Below, piece by piece: positions 1 through 7,167 of a stretch of 21,067 nucleotides of DNA (position 1 is its first letter; each line of letters starts with the position of its first letter). The notes beneath the pieces are model-generated. The model was not told the origin of the DNA and ran no database searches. It saw only the letters and a program-made list of their open reading frames with translations. The stretch covers positions 1 to 21,067 of the forward strand of contig JBGPPG010000056.1 in NCBI GenBank assembly GCA_041488455.1. Reading direction: 5' to 3'. The stretch is from DASQPE01 sp041488455 (GTDB lineage Bacteria; Gemmatimonadota; Gemmatimonadetes; Gemmatimonadales; GWC2-71-9). The translations under genes were made by a program, and so were the position numbers.

Positions 1-1602
1 AAGGTCAACCAGCAGCGCCATGTCGTGCAGGAGATCGTCGAGTTCGGCACGCCCCACGGCGCCGGCCTTGAGTGCGGCAGCAAGCCGGAGCTCATGGCGG
101 TGCTCGCGCTCAACGAGAGCACCCACCACCTGATCGTCTGCAACGGATACAAGGACGAAGAATTCATGCGGTTGGCCCTGATGGGCCAGAAGCTCGGCCA
201 CACCGTGATGGTCGTCCTGGAGCAGCTGAACGAGCTCGAGGTCCTCCTCCGCGTCTCCGAGGACATGGGGGTCCAGCCAACCGTGGGGGTGCGGATCAAG
301 CTGGCGAGCGAGGGGTCCGGGCGCTGGGCCAAGAGCGCCGGGGAGAAATCGAAATTCGGGCTTGGGGCGGTGGAGCTCGTGAGGCTGCTCGACCGGCTCG
401 AGGCGGTCGGCCGCAAGGACATCCTTCGCCTCGTCCACTTCCATCTCGGCAGCCAGATCCCCGATATCCGGGTGATCAAGGCCGGGCTCGAGGAGATCAG
501 CCGCTACTACGCCGAGCTGCGCGGCATGGGCTTCAGCCGGCTCGACTACGTGGACGTGGGGGGCGGGCTCGGCGTGGACTACGACGGGTCGCGCTCGACC
601 CGCCCGGCCAGCGTGAACTACTCGATGCGGGAGTACGCCAACGACGTCATTTACACGCTGGGGACTGTGTGCCGCTCGGAAGAGCTCCCGATGCCGAACA
701 TCATCTCCGAGTCCGGGCGGGCGCTCACGGCGCACCACTCGCTGCTGTTGATGAACGTGATCGACGTGGAGTCGCTCAACGAGTCCGTCGCGCCCGCGCT
801 GCGCGCCGAGCCCCACCCGCTGCTGCTCGAGATGGCCGAAGACCTCGAGTCGTTCACGCCCGACCGGGTCCAAGAGGTATTTCACGACGTCGTCTTCGCC
901 AAGGAGCGGGCGCAGGAGTACTTCGCCAGCGGGGTCTTCTCGCTGCGGGACAAGGCGGACGCCGAGCAGTTCTACCGGTGCACGCTCAACGCCATCGCCG
1001 GCACCATCGCGGAGGACAAGGCCGCCTACCCCGAGATCGCGGCCCATATCGACGCGGTATTGGTGGACCGGTACTTCTGCAACTTCTCCGTGTTCCAGTC
1101 GTTGCCGGACAACTGGGCGATCGACCAGATCTTCCCGATCATCCCGATCCACCGCCTGAATCAGCAGCCCACCCGGCGGGGCACGCTCCAGGACATCACC
1201 TGCGATTCCGACGGCGTGATCGACCGGTTCGCCGGCGGCCGGAAAGGCAAGCCTTCGCTCGAGCTGCATCCGGTGGTCGAGGACGAGCCCTATATCCTCG
1301 GGATCTTCCTCACCGGCGCCTACCAGGAGATCCTCGGCGATCTCCACAATCTCTTCGGCGACACCAACGCGGTCCACGTCCGGCTCACCGAGCACGGCTA
1401 CGAGGTGACCGATCTCGTCCACGGCGACACCGTGACCGAGGTGCTCAACTACGTGCAGTTTCACGCCTCGGACCTGCTCGCAACTTTCCGGCGCAAGGTG
1501 GGCAAGGCGCGGGACCTGTCCCGGCAGGAGGCGAACAGCTTTATAGCGGACTATGTGGCGGGACTCGAGGGGTATACCTATTTGGAAGGAGATGGTTCGT
1601 GA
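1..1602 (+). CDS. speA: biosynthetic arginine decarboxylase, 5' truncated by window edge
   Basis: PLP-dependent fold-III decarboxylase that converts L-arginine to agmatine, the first step of the agmatine route to putrescine. The reading frame is open from base 1 (KVNQQRHVV...), so the start lies outside the window. SpeA proteins are about 630-660 aa and 533 codons are present here. The first codon (AAG) appears to be the PLP-binding lysine of the conserved PIKVN motif, by family comparison. Also visible are HFHLGSQIPD, the glycine-rich DVGGGLGVDYDGS loop that holds the PLP phosphate, SESGRALTAHH, and the C-terminal CDSDG motif carrying the active-site cysteine near DITCDSDGVID. The C-terminus is normal and ends at TGA 1600-1602. 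No partner gene of the polyamine pathway is visible, and the next gene is convergent. Identification is secure; only the N-terminal portion is missing. Confidence 0.96.
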   Translation, partial: KVNQQRHVVQEIVEFGTPHGAGLECGSKPELMAVLALNESTHHLIVCNGYKDEEFMRLALMGQKLGHTVMVVLEQLNELEVLLRVSEDMGVQPTVGVRIKLASEGSGRWAKSAGEKSKFGLGAVELVRLLDRLEAVGRKDILRLVHFHLGSQIPDIRVIKAGLEEISRYYAELRGMGFSRLDYVDVGGGLGVDYDGSRSTRPASVNYSMREYANDVIYTLGTVCRSEELPMPNIISESGRALTAHHSLLLMNVIDVESLNESVAPALRAEPHPLLLEMAEDLESFTPDRVQEVFHDVVFAKERAQEYFASGVFSLRDKADAEQFYRCTLNAIAGTIAEDKAAYPEIAAHIDAVLVDRYFCNFSVFQSLPDNWAIDQIFPIIPIHRLNQQPTRRGTLQDITCDSDGVIDRFAGGRKGKPSLELHPVVEDEPYILGIFLTGAYQEILGDLHNLFGDTNAVHVRLTEHGYEVTDLVHGDTVTEVLNYVQFHASDLLATFRRKVGKARDLSRQEANSFIADYVAGLEGYTYLEGDGS

Positions 1603-1607
1603 ACAGA

Positions 1608-1650
1608 GCCGTTAGCCGTTAGCCCCAGCTAATGGCTAATGGCTAACGGC
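1608..1650. terminator. long hairpin between convergent speA and kinase genes
   Basis: Arms 1608-1624 and 1634-1650 are 17 nt each and pair with a single G/T wobble around a 9-nt loop. Each arm is built from 7-base units (GCCGTTA twice on the left; TAATGGC, TAATGGC, TAACGGC on the right). The hairpin starts 6 nt after the speA stop and ends 8 nt before the stop of the convergent kinase gene, the usual place for a bidirectional terminator. Neither side has a clean U-tract: the + side continues TTCCTCTCTCATTT. It may therefore be a 3'-end stabiliser or a dispersed palindromic repeat rather than a strong intrinsic terminator. Confidence 0.6.
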
Positions 1651-1655
1651 TTCCT

Positions 1656-1676
1656 CTCTCATTTCTCACCTCTCAC
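1656..1676. repeat. three tandem pyrimidine heptamers overlapping the kinase stop codon
   Basis: CTCTCAT, TTCTCAC and CTCTCAC lie head to tail. On the - strand they encode the last kinase codons (VRGEK) and its stop. A second, unrelated heptamer family forms the hairpin immediately to the left, so the junction between the two convergent genes is made of two short period-7 arrays. Confidence 0.55.
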
Positions 1677-4673
1677 CTTCGCTAGTCTCCCCCGCGCCTC
1701 CCGCACCAGCGGCTGGAGCGGGGCGTCGGCATTGCGCCACAGCTCGATCACCCGCGAATAATGCTCCGCCGCCTCGTCGGTGCGCCCCTGGCGCTCCGCG
1801 ATCTCGCCCAGCCGCAGCTGCGACGGGGCGAGGTAGGGCAGCTCGAACATCGTGGCCTGCCCGCTGAGTGATCGGTAGAGCGGCTGGGCCTCCGAATCCC
1901 GGCCCTGGGCGACCAGCGCTTCCGCCTGGATGAACCGCTCCCGCGCCTGGGCAAAGAACGGCGAGGTGGTAGCCAGCTCGTACCACGTTTCTCGCCGGAC
2001 CCCTTCGAACGCGGCCGTCACCTCCGCGGGCCGGCCGCGCCGGCTCGCGCTCTCCGCCCGGATCCCCTTGGCCAGATCCCGCGTGAACGAGCCGACGTCG
2101 CTCGATACCGGGAGCGCCTCGAGCTCGCGCGCGTACTGCGCCGCCGAGGCCGCCCGCCCGAGCCGGGCGTCGAGCAGCCCGAGCAGGTAGGTCCGGAGGT
2201 GGCCGTGCAGGCCGTGGTGGGCGCTCAGCACGACGCTCGTCTCGAGCGGCGGCTCCGGGGTCTCCGGCGCGTGGACGACCGCGTCGCGTGCCGACGCGAG
2301 CTCAGCGGGATCCGCCCGCCGGTACGGAGCCGCGGCGAGCAACGCCCTCGCCTCCGCAGCCGGCCGTGGATCGATTTCCGCCGCGGCGTCGAGTTGGCGC
2401 CGCGCCGCGTCGATCCGCCCCTCGGCCTGAGCCAGATTGGCGAGGAATACGTGACTCGCCGCCCGCGACCACGGCGGGCGCGACGGGTCGGCGAGCAGCT
2501 GCGCCACCCGGGCCGCGGCGTCGCGGTCGCCCACGAACGAGGCCACGCCCCACAACGACAGGTCCACCGTGACATCGGTCGCGGAGTCGAGCCGGGCGAT
2601 GACGCGGGTCTGCGCGGCCGTGTCCCCGAGGGAAAAGGCGCGCAGAGTCTCGAGCTCCAGGGCTTCGGACCGGGTTGCGCCGGCATCCCGGGGGCTGCTG
2701 GCCCGAAGAGCCAGCGCACGCCGCACCAGGGAGTCCACCTGAACTCTGTCCTTTTCGCTGGCGGCGATACGCGCCAGGTGGACCAGCGGCGCGAAGAAGT
2801 TGGGCTCCAGCGCGAGGACCCGCTGCCAGGTCGCCTTCGAGTCCGCGATCGGCCGGCCCAGCAGCGGCCCGTAATGGAACTGGACCTCCCCCAGCTGCAC
2901 CCAGGCTTCGACGTCGTTCGGATAGATCGCGACAATATTCTGGAACAGGCGCTCGCCCTCGGCCCCGTCGCCGCGCCGAGTCGTCACCAGGGCCTCGAGC
3001 AGCAACCGGTCGTGCTCGGACAGCCGGTCCGCCAGGCGGACGGCGTGCTCCGCGGCATCGTGCGCGATGTCCGAGCGGGTGAGCCACTCGGCCGCCACAC
3101 TCATGCGATACCAGGCGAGGGCGAACAGCGAGTCCTGGGCCACGGCTCGCTGGAACCCTTCTACCGCCGCGTCGAAATTCCCGGCCCGGAATGCGCTCTC
3201 CCCGTCCAGATATGACTTGAGGGCCCCCAGAGAGCGGGTCGTCACGGCGGCGATGGCCGTGAGCCGGGACTCCCTCCCGCTCCAGCCGGCGACGAGCTGA
3301 CCCGCGAGCGAGTCCACCAGCTCGAAGACCCGGTCGGTCGGGCCTTCGGCGGACGCGGTCGCCGCGGCCCGCCCGGGTCGGCGGGTGTCGTAGAGCGACG
3401 CTGTGAGCCGGAGCCGGTCGCCGACGGTGAGCACATCGCCCAGGACGAAGAGACCGGCGCCAAAATGATCCGCAATGCCACGGCCCTGTTCCGGCCCGAG
3501 CGGTCCTCGGCGCTGCCGGCCGACGTAGCTCAGAAGCGCTCGGGAGTCCACGCTGCGCAGGTCCCCGGCGCCGTCGAGCTTGGTGCCGAGGAGTCCGACC
3601 AGTCCTTCGCCCAGACCTAGCGTGTCCCCGCCCCGCACGGTGAAGGGCAGCACCGCGACGGCGCTCGCCGACGGTGCCTGCGGTGCCACGTCATCGCCCG
3701 ATCGCGCCCGCCAGACGAGTGCCGCCGCCAGCGTGGCGCCGGCCAGCACCGCCGGGATGACCCACGGACGTCCGCGACGCGCGACCAGGGGCGGCACGGG
3801 CGTGGTATACGCCTGAACCTCCCCTGTGCCCCGAAGCTCGCGCAGAAGCCCGGCGCTGGTCGTCGCTCGCTCCTCCGGCGCCTTGGCGAGCCCGCGCTCC
3901 AGCGCGGACTCCACACACGGCGCGAGGTCCGGCCTCTCCCTGCGGATCTGGGGGACCGGGTGCAGCGAGTGCTTCGCCATGATCTCCCGGGGGGTCGCGC
4001 CTCCGAACGGCGCGGAGCCCGCCAGCATTTCGTACAGCACGCAGGCGAGGCTGTAGACGTCGCTGCGCCCGTCGAGGTCGGGCTGGCCGGCCGCCTGCTC
4101 CGGGCTCATGTATGCCGGCGTGCCCATCGCGAGGCCGGTGGCCGTGGCGCCGTGCGCCCCGGCCAGATCCACCGCGCGCGCCACGCCGAAGTCGGCGACG
4201 AACGCGTGTCCGTCGGAGAGGAGCACGTTTTCCGGCTTGACGTCGCGGTGGACGACGCCGCGTGCATGGGCATAGTCCAGCGCGCCGGCGAGGTCGTCGC
4301 CGATGCGCAGGGCCTCCGCCAGGGACAGCCGTCCCTCGCGCTCGATCCTGCCGCGAAGCGACTCGCCCTGCACGTACGGCATGACGTACCAGAGAAGCTC
4401 GGTCCCGGCGCCCGCAGCGCCGGCGGCACCGCTGTCGAACAGAGGCAGGATGTTGGGATGCTGGAGGCCGGCAACGATCCGGATCTCCCGCAGGAAGCGG
4501 TCGGCGCCGAGGCTGGCACCGATCTCCGGACGGAGGACCTTGAGGGCGACCTGGCGCTCGTGGCGGAGATCCCGCGCGAGATAGACCCGCGCCATCCCGC
4601 CCTCGCCGATCAGGCGGAGGATCTCGTAGCGGTCGCCGAGAGCAGTCCGAAGCCTTGCGAGGAGGTCGTTCAC
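1659..4673 (-). CDS. membrane-anchored Ser/Thr protein kinase with TolB-like region and TPR repeats
   Basis: Hanks-type protein kinase, 1004 aa from the GTG at 4673. The frame is open upstream to a TTG at 4724, but that would overlap the end of gltA. The GTG gives the family-typical start VNDLLARLRTALGDRYEILR and has GGGAGG upstream, although the spacing of about 17 nt is long. Kinase domain about 16-285: glycine loop GEGGMARV (23-30), VALK Lys45, Glu63, HRDVKPEN with Asp144, DFG Asp161, then GTPAYMSPEQ. One hydrophobic segment (about 302-321, PWVIPAVLAGATLAAALVW) should anchor it in the inner membrane. About 338-460 (AVAVLPFTVRGG...GLGEGLVGLLGTKL) resembles the TolB/FlgO-like part of similar kinases. 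From about 484 onward lie TPR-like helical repeats, probably extracytoplasmic. All catalytic residues are present. The substrate is unknown. It lies 28 nt after gltA and is probably co-transcribed with it. Confidence 0.92.
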   Translation of the reverse strand: MNDLLARLRTALGDRYEILRLIGEGGMARVYLARDLRHERQVALKVLRPEIGASLGADRFLREIRIVAGLQHPNILPLFDSGAAGAAGAGTELLWYVMPYVQGESLRGRIEREGRLSLAEALRIGDDLAGALDYAHARGVVHRDVKPENVLLSDGHAFVADFGVARAVDLAGAHGATATGLAMGTPAYMSPEQAAGQPDLDGRSDVYSLACVLYEMLAGSAPFGGATPREIMAKHSLHPVPQIRRERPDLAPCVESALERGLAKAPEERATTSAGLLRELRGTGEVQAYTTPVPPLVARRGRPWVIPAVLAGATLAAALVWRARSGDDVAPQAPSASAVAVLPFTVRGGDTLGLGEGLVGLLGTKLDGAGDLRSVDSRALLSYVGRQRRGPLGPEQGRGIADHFGAGLFVLGDVLTVGDRLRLTASLYDTRRPGRAAATASAEGPTDRVFELVDSLAGQLVAGWSGRESRLTAIAAVTTRSLGALKSYLDGESAFRAGNFDAAVEGFQRAVAQDSLFALAWYRMSVAAEWLTRSDIAHDAAEHAVRLADRLSEHDRLLLEALVTTRRGDGAEGERLFQNIVAIYPNDVEAWVQLGEVQFHYGPLLGRPIADSKATWQRVLALEPNFFAPLVHLARIAASEKDRVQVDSLVRRALALRASSPRDAGATRSEALELETLRAFSLGDTAAQTRVIARLDSATDVTVDLSLWGVASFVGDRDAAARVAQLLADPSRPPWSRAASHVFLANLAQAEGRIDAARRQLDAAAEIDPRPAAEARALLAAAPYRRADPAELASARDAVVHAPETPEPPLETSVVLSAHHGLHGHLRTYLLGLLDARLGRAASAAQYARELEALPVSSDVGSFTRDLAKGIRAESASRRGRPAEVTAAFEGVRRETWYELATTSPFFAQARERFIQAEALVAQGRDSEAQPLYRSLSGQATMFELPYLAPSQLRLGEIAERQGRTDEAAEHYSRVIELWRNADAPLQPLVREARGRLAKVRGEK

Positions 4674-4701
4674 GGGATTCCGCCCAGCCGCCTCCCGCGG
4701 C

Positions 4702-5985
4702 TCAGCGCTTCTCGATCGGGACAAACTCCCGGACGGGAGCGCCGGCGTAGATCTGCCGCGGGCGGGCGATCTTCTGCTCCTTGTCCGTCATCATCTCCTC
4801 CCATTGGGCGAGCCAGCCGGGGGTCCGGCCCAGCGCGAAGAGCACCGTGAAGTAATCGGTCGGATACCCCATGGCCTGGTAAATGAGACCGGAGTAGAAG
4901 TCCACGTTGGGATAGAGCTTCCGCTTGATGAAGTACTCGTCTTCGAGGGCGATGCGCTCCAGCTCGAGCGCGATCTCGAGCTTCGGGTTGAGCCCCGTCT
5001 GCTCGAAGACGTCGTACGCGACCTTCTTGATCAGCTTGGCGCGCGGGTCGTAGGACTTGTATACCCGGTGCCCGAACCCCATCAGCCGGTCCGACCCGGC
5101 CTTCACCTTCGCGATGAAATCGGGGATGTGCGCCTTGTCTCCGATTTCGTCCAGCATGCGCAGCACCGCCTCGTTCGCGCCGCCGTGGAGCGGACCGTAG
5201 AGGGCCGCGATCCCCGCCGAGACGGCCGAAAACGGATCGACATGCGACGAGCCGACGGCACGGACGGCGCTGGTCGAGCAGTTCTGCTCGTGATCGGCGT
5301 GCAGGATGAGCAGGATCTCGAGCGCGTGCTGCAACACCCGGTTGGGCTTGTGCCGCCCTCCGATGCTGAACGTCATGTTGACGAAGTTGCCGATATAGTC
5401 GAGGTCGTTGTCCGGGTAAACGAACGGAAGACCCCGCGAGTGCCGGAAGACGAACGAGGCGATCGTCGGCAGCTTGGCCAGCAGGCGCACGCGCTGGAGC
5501 CGGCGGTTCTCCGGGTCCTGCACGTGCTTGGCGTCCGGGTAGAACGTGGACAGCGCCCCCACAGTTCCGAGGAGCATGCCCATCGGATGGGCGTCGTAGC
5601 GGAAACCCTCGAGGAACTTCGTCAGGTTGGTATGGACGTAGGTGTGGTAGCGGATCTCGTCCATCCAGTCCTGGAGCTGCGCCCGGGTGGGCAGGTCGCC
5701 TTCCATCAGCAGCCAGGCGACCTCGAGGAACGATGCCTGCTCGGCGAGCTGCTCGATCGGATAGCCACGGTAACGCAGGATGCCCCGGTCGCCGTCGATG
5801 TAGGTCACGGCGCTGCGGCACGCCGCCGTGTTCATAAAGGCCGGATCGTACGTCATGAGGCCAAAGTCCTCCTCCGACGTGCGGATCTGCCTGAGGTCCA
5901 CGGCCCGGACCGTCCCATCGGCGATGGGGAGCTCGTACGACTTGCCGGTCCGGTTATCGGTAATGGTGAGCGTTTCCTTGGCCAC
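4702..5985 (-). CDS. gltA: citrate synthase, type II
   Basis: Condenses acetyl-CoA and oxaloacetate to citrate, entering the TCA cycle; 427 aa, the usual length for type II bacterial enzymes. The catalytic triad is readable: His267 in YGPLHGGANE, His306 in MGFGHRVYK and Asp362 in YPNVDFYSG, almost the same numbering as the E. coli enzyme (264/305/362). HADHEQNCSTSAVR, before the active site, is also conserved. The N-terminal part (about 1-50) is the small beta domain typical of the hexameric, NADH-sensitive group, but NADH sensitivity cannot be judged here. The start is GTG at 5985, with GGAG 9 nt upstream. It is followed by the kinase gene after 28 nt. Citrate feeds 2-oxoglutarate, the substrate of the glutamate synthase encoded elsewhere in this window. 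Confidence 0.97.
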   Translation of the reverse strand: MAKETLTITDNRTGKSYELPIADGTVRAVDLRQIRTSEEDFGLMTYDPAFMNTAACRSAVTYIDGDRGILRYRGYPIEQLAEQASFLEVAWLLMEGDLPTRAQLQDWMDEIRYHTYVHTNLTKFLEGFRYDAHPMGMLLGTVGALSTFYPDAKHVQDPENRRLQRVRLLAKLPTIASFVFRHSRGLPFVYPDNDLDYIGNFVNMTFSIGGRHKPNRVLQHALEILLILHADHEQNCSTSAVRAVGSSHVDPFSAVSAGIAALYGPLHGGANEAVLRMLDEIGDKAHIPDFIAKVKAGSDRLMGFGHRVYKSYDPRAKLIKKVAYDVFEQTGLNPKLEIALELERIALEDEYFIKRKLYPNVDFYSGLIYQAMGYPTDYFTVLFALGRTPGWLAQWEEMMTDKEQKIARPRQIYAGAPVREFVPIEKR

Positions 5986-6021
5986 AACAGACTCCAGGCG
6001 GAAAAAGACGCGCCCTGGGGA

Positions 6022-6068
6022 CTCGCGGGGCGACGCGAAAAGATACGCCCGCGAGAAAGCCGGGCCAA
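6022..6068 (-). promoter_or_regulatory. candidate gltA promoter with overlapping inverted repeat
   Basis: On the - strand TTGGCC (6063-6068) and TATCTT (6040-6045) are separated by 17 nt, giving 4/6 matches to each sigma-70 box. The start site would be near 6033, about 48 nt before the gltA GTG. A perfect 8-bp inverted repeat, CTCGCGGG at 6022-6029 and CCCGCGAG at 6048-6055, overlaps the -10 region and spacer. It could be an operator, or part of the end of the upstream M50 transcript, but no U-tract follows it directly. Confidence 0.35.
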
Positions 6069-6098
6069 CCCTCGGCGCCGGTCTCCGGGGCGTCGCTG

Positions 6099-6704
6099 CT
6101 ATGAGGCGGAGGGAGTGGCTGCGCGGCTCACGCGCCGCGCGGCGGTGACGTGCGCCAGCAGGTGGCGACCGTCCGAGGAGAAGAGCGGGAAGAGGTTGAG
6201 GTAGCCGGAAAGATTCGCGACGAACGTGTAGACGAAGAGATCACCGACGACCGTGCCGAGGTGCGGCGAGCCGGCGAGCCACCAGTACAGGACCGCGAGG
6301 AGCATGACCAGGAGGTTGGCGATGCCGCCCGAGGCCGAGATGATCGGAGCCCGCCAGGCCTGGCGGCCCCACTCGAACCGCCAGGGCCCCGGTTGGATGT
6401 CGCGGTATCCGATCGCGGACGCATCGTCGTCCAGCAGGATCACGGAGCCGACCAGCGGGAACAGGCCGATCCGGAGCTGGCAGCCGGCCACGACGCCATT
6501 GAAGAGCACGGGACCCATCCCCAGACGGATTCCCCAGATGCGGACCCCGAGCATACGCGCGGCGGCGGCATGGCCGATCTCGTGGCCGTACAACGCGATC
6601 CATGAGGCCACGTAGGCCAGGAGCAGCGGCTCGGCAAAGGCGACGACCGCATCTCGCATGACGACGGGAAGGTCAGGGAGCAACAGTGCAGGGATCAACA
6701 GCAT
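6099..6704 (-). CDS. M50 (site-2-protease-like) membrane metalloprotease family protein
   Basis: 201-aa integral membrane protein with the two hallmarks of M50 zinc proteases: HEIGH at 41-45 (HExxH) inside the second hydrophobic segment, and NLFPLFSSDG at 170-179, the NxxPxxxxDG-type motif whose aspartate is the third zinc ligand. Hydrophobic stretches occur at about 1-40, 65-95, 120-145 and 150-175. There is no PDZ domain, so this is a minimal form. Substrates could be a membrane-bound anti-sigma factor or a signal-peptide remnant, but nothing nearby shows which. The start is ATG 6704; an internal ATG at codon 16 is the alternative. It begins 27 nt after the queF stop on the same strand, so co-transcription is likely. 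Whether it is an active protease is inferred only from the intact motifs. Confidence 0.82.
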   Translation of the reverse strand: MLLIPALLLPDLPVVMRDAVVAFAEPLLLAYVASWIALYGHEIGHAAAARMLGVRIWGIRLGMGPVLFNGVVAGCQLRIGLFPLVGSVILLDDDASAIGYRDIQPGPWRFEWGRQAWRAPIISASGGIANLLVMLLAVLYWWLAGSPHLGTVVGDLFVYTFVANLSGYLNLFPLFSSDGRHLLAHVTAARRVSRAATPSAS

Positions 6705-6731
6705 CAGATCTCGGTTCGTCCGGCAGCGTCG

Positions 6732-7121
6732 TTAGGCGGCGGGCAGCGTGACCGCGCAGGTCGTCTCGAAGCCCCCGCGAACATTATAGAGCGTTGTGAC
6801 CGTGAGGCGCCGGGGCCGAAGCAGGCGGAACAGGTCGTCGGCGATGCGGGCGGTTGCGTGCTCCTGGAAGATCCCGACGTTCCGGAAGCTCACCACGTAG
6901 TACTTGAGACTCTTCAGCTCGACGCAGCGGTCCGAGGGCACATATCGGATCGTGAGCGTCGCGAAGTCCGGAAGGCCGCTGTAGGGGCAGACGGCGCTGA
7001 ATTCCCGGGTCTCGGTGAGGATCTCCTGCTCAGGACCGGCGTACGGGAAGGTCTCGAGCACCGCGGCGTCGATGGCTTCCGGGCCGGTGAACTGAAGGGT
7101 GCGGCCTTCGGCGATGGCCAT
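6732..7121 (-). CDS. queF: NADPH-dependent 7-cyano-7-deazaguanine reductase (preQ0 reductase), short type
   Basis: Reduces preQ0 to preQ1 in queuosine tRNA-modification synthesis; T-fold (tunnelling-fold) enzyme. 129 aa from ATG 7121. I chose this start because GGAG lies 8 nt upstream; the frame extends to a TTG at 7151 that has no ribosome site. Visible residues are the nucleophilic Cys45 in SAVCPYSGLPDFA, the proton donor Asp52, the QueF signature VELKSLK (67-73) and Glu87 in SFRNVGIFQEH, which binds the base. This is the short, single-domain type. No other queuosine genes (queC, queD, queE) are in the window. It sits between an acyl-CoA dehydrogenase and an M50 protease on one strand, a functionally mixed run. 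Function is secure. Confidence 0.95.
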   Translation of the reverse strand: MAIAEGRTLQFTGPEAIDAAVLETFPYAGPEQEILTETREFSAVCPYSGLPDFATLTIRYVPSDRCVELKSLKYYVVSFRNVGIFQEHATARIADDLFRLLRPRRLTVTTLYNVRGGFETTCAVTLPAA

Positions 7122-7167
7122 GCGCTGGGCTCCGGTGGGGTACCCGAACAATGTAAATGGGCGCGGG

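Noticed and set aside
72..1622. Second + strand frame overlapping speA
   Set aside because: Low-complexity Arg/Gly/Ala/Pro translation, out of frame with the clear speA coding sequence.
4674..4724. Kinase start at TTG 4724
   Set aside because: It would overlap gltA by 23 nt and add 17 residues that are the gltA end read in another frame; GTG 4673 starts at the conserved DLLARL segment.
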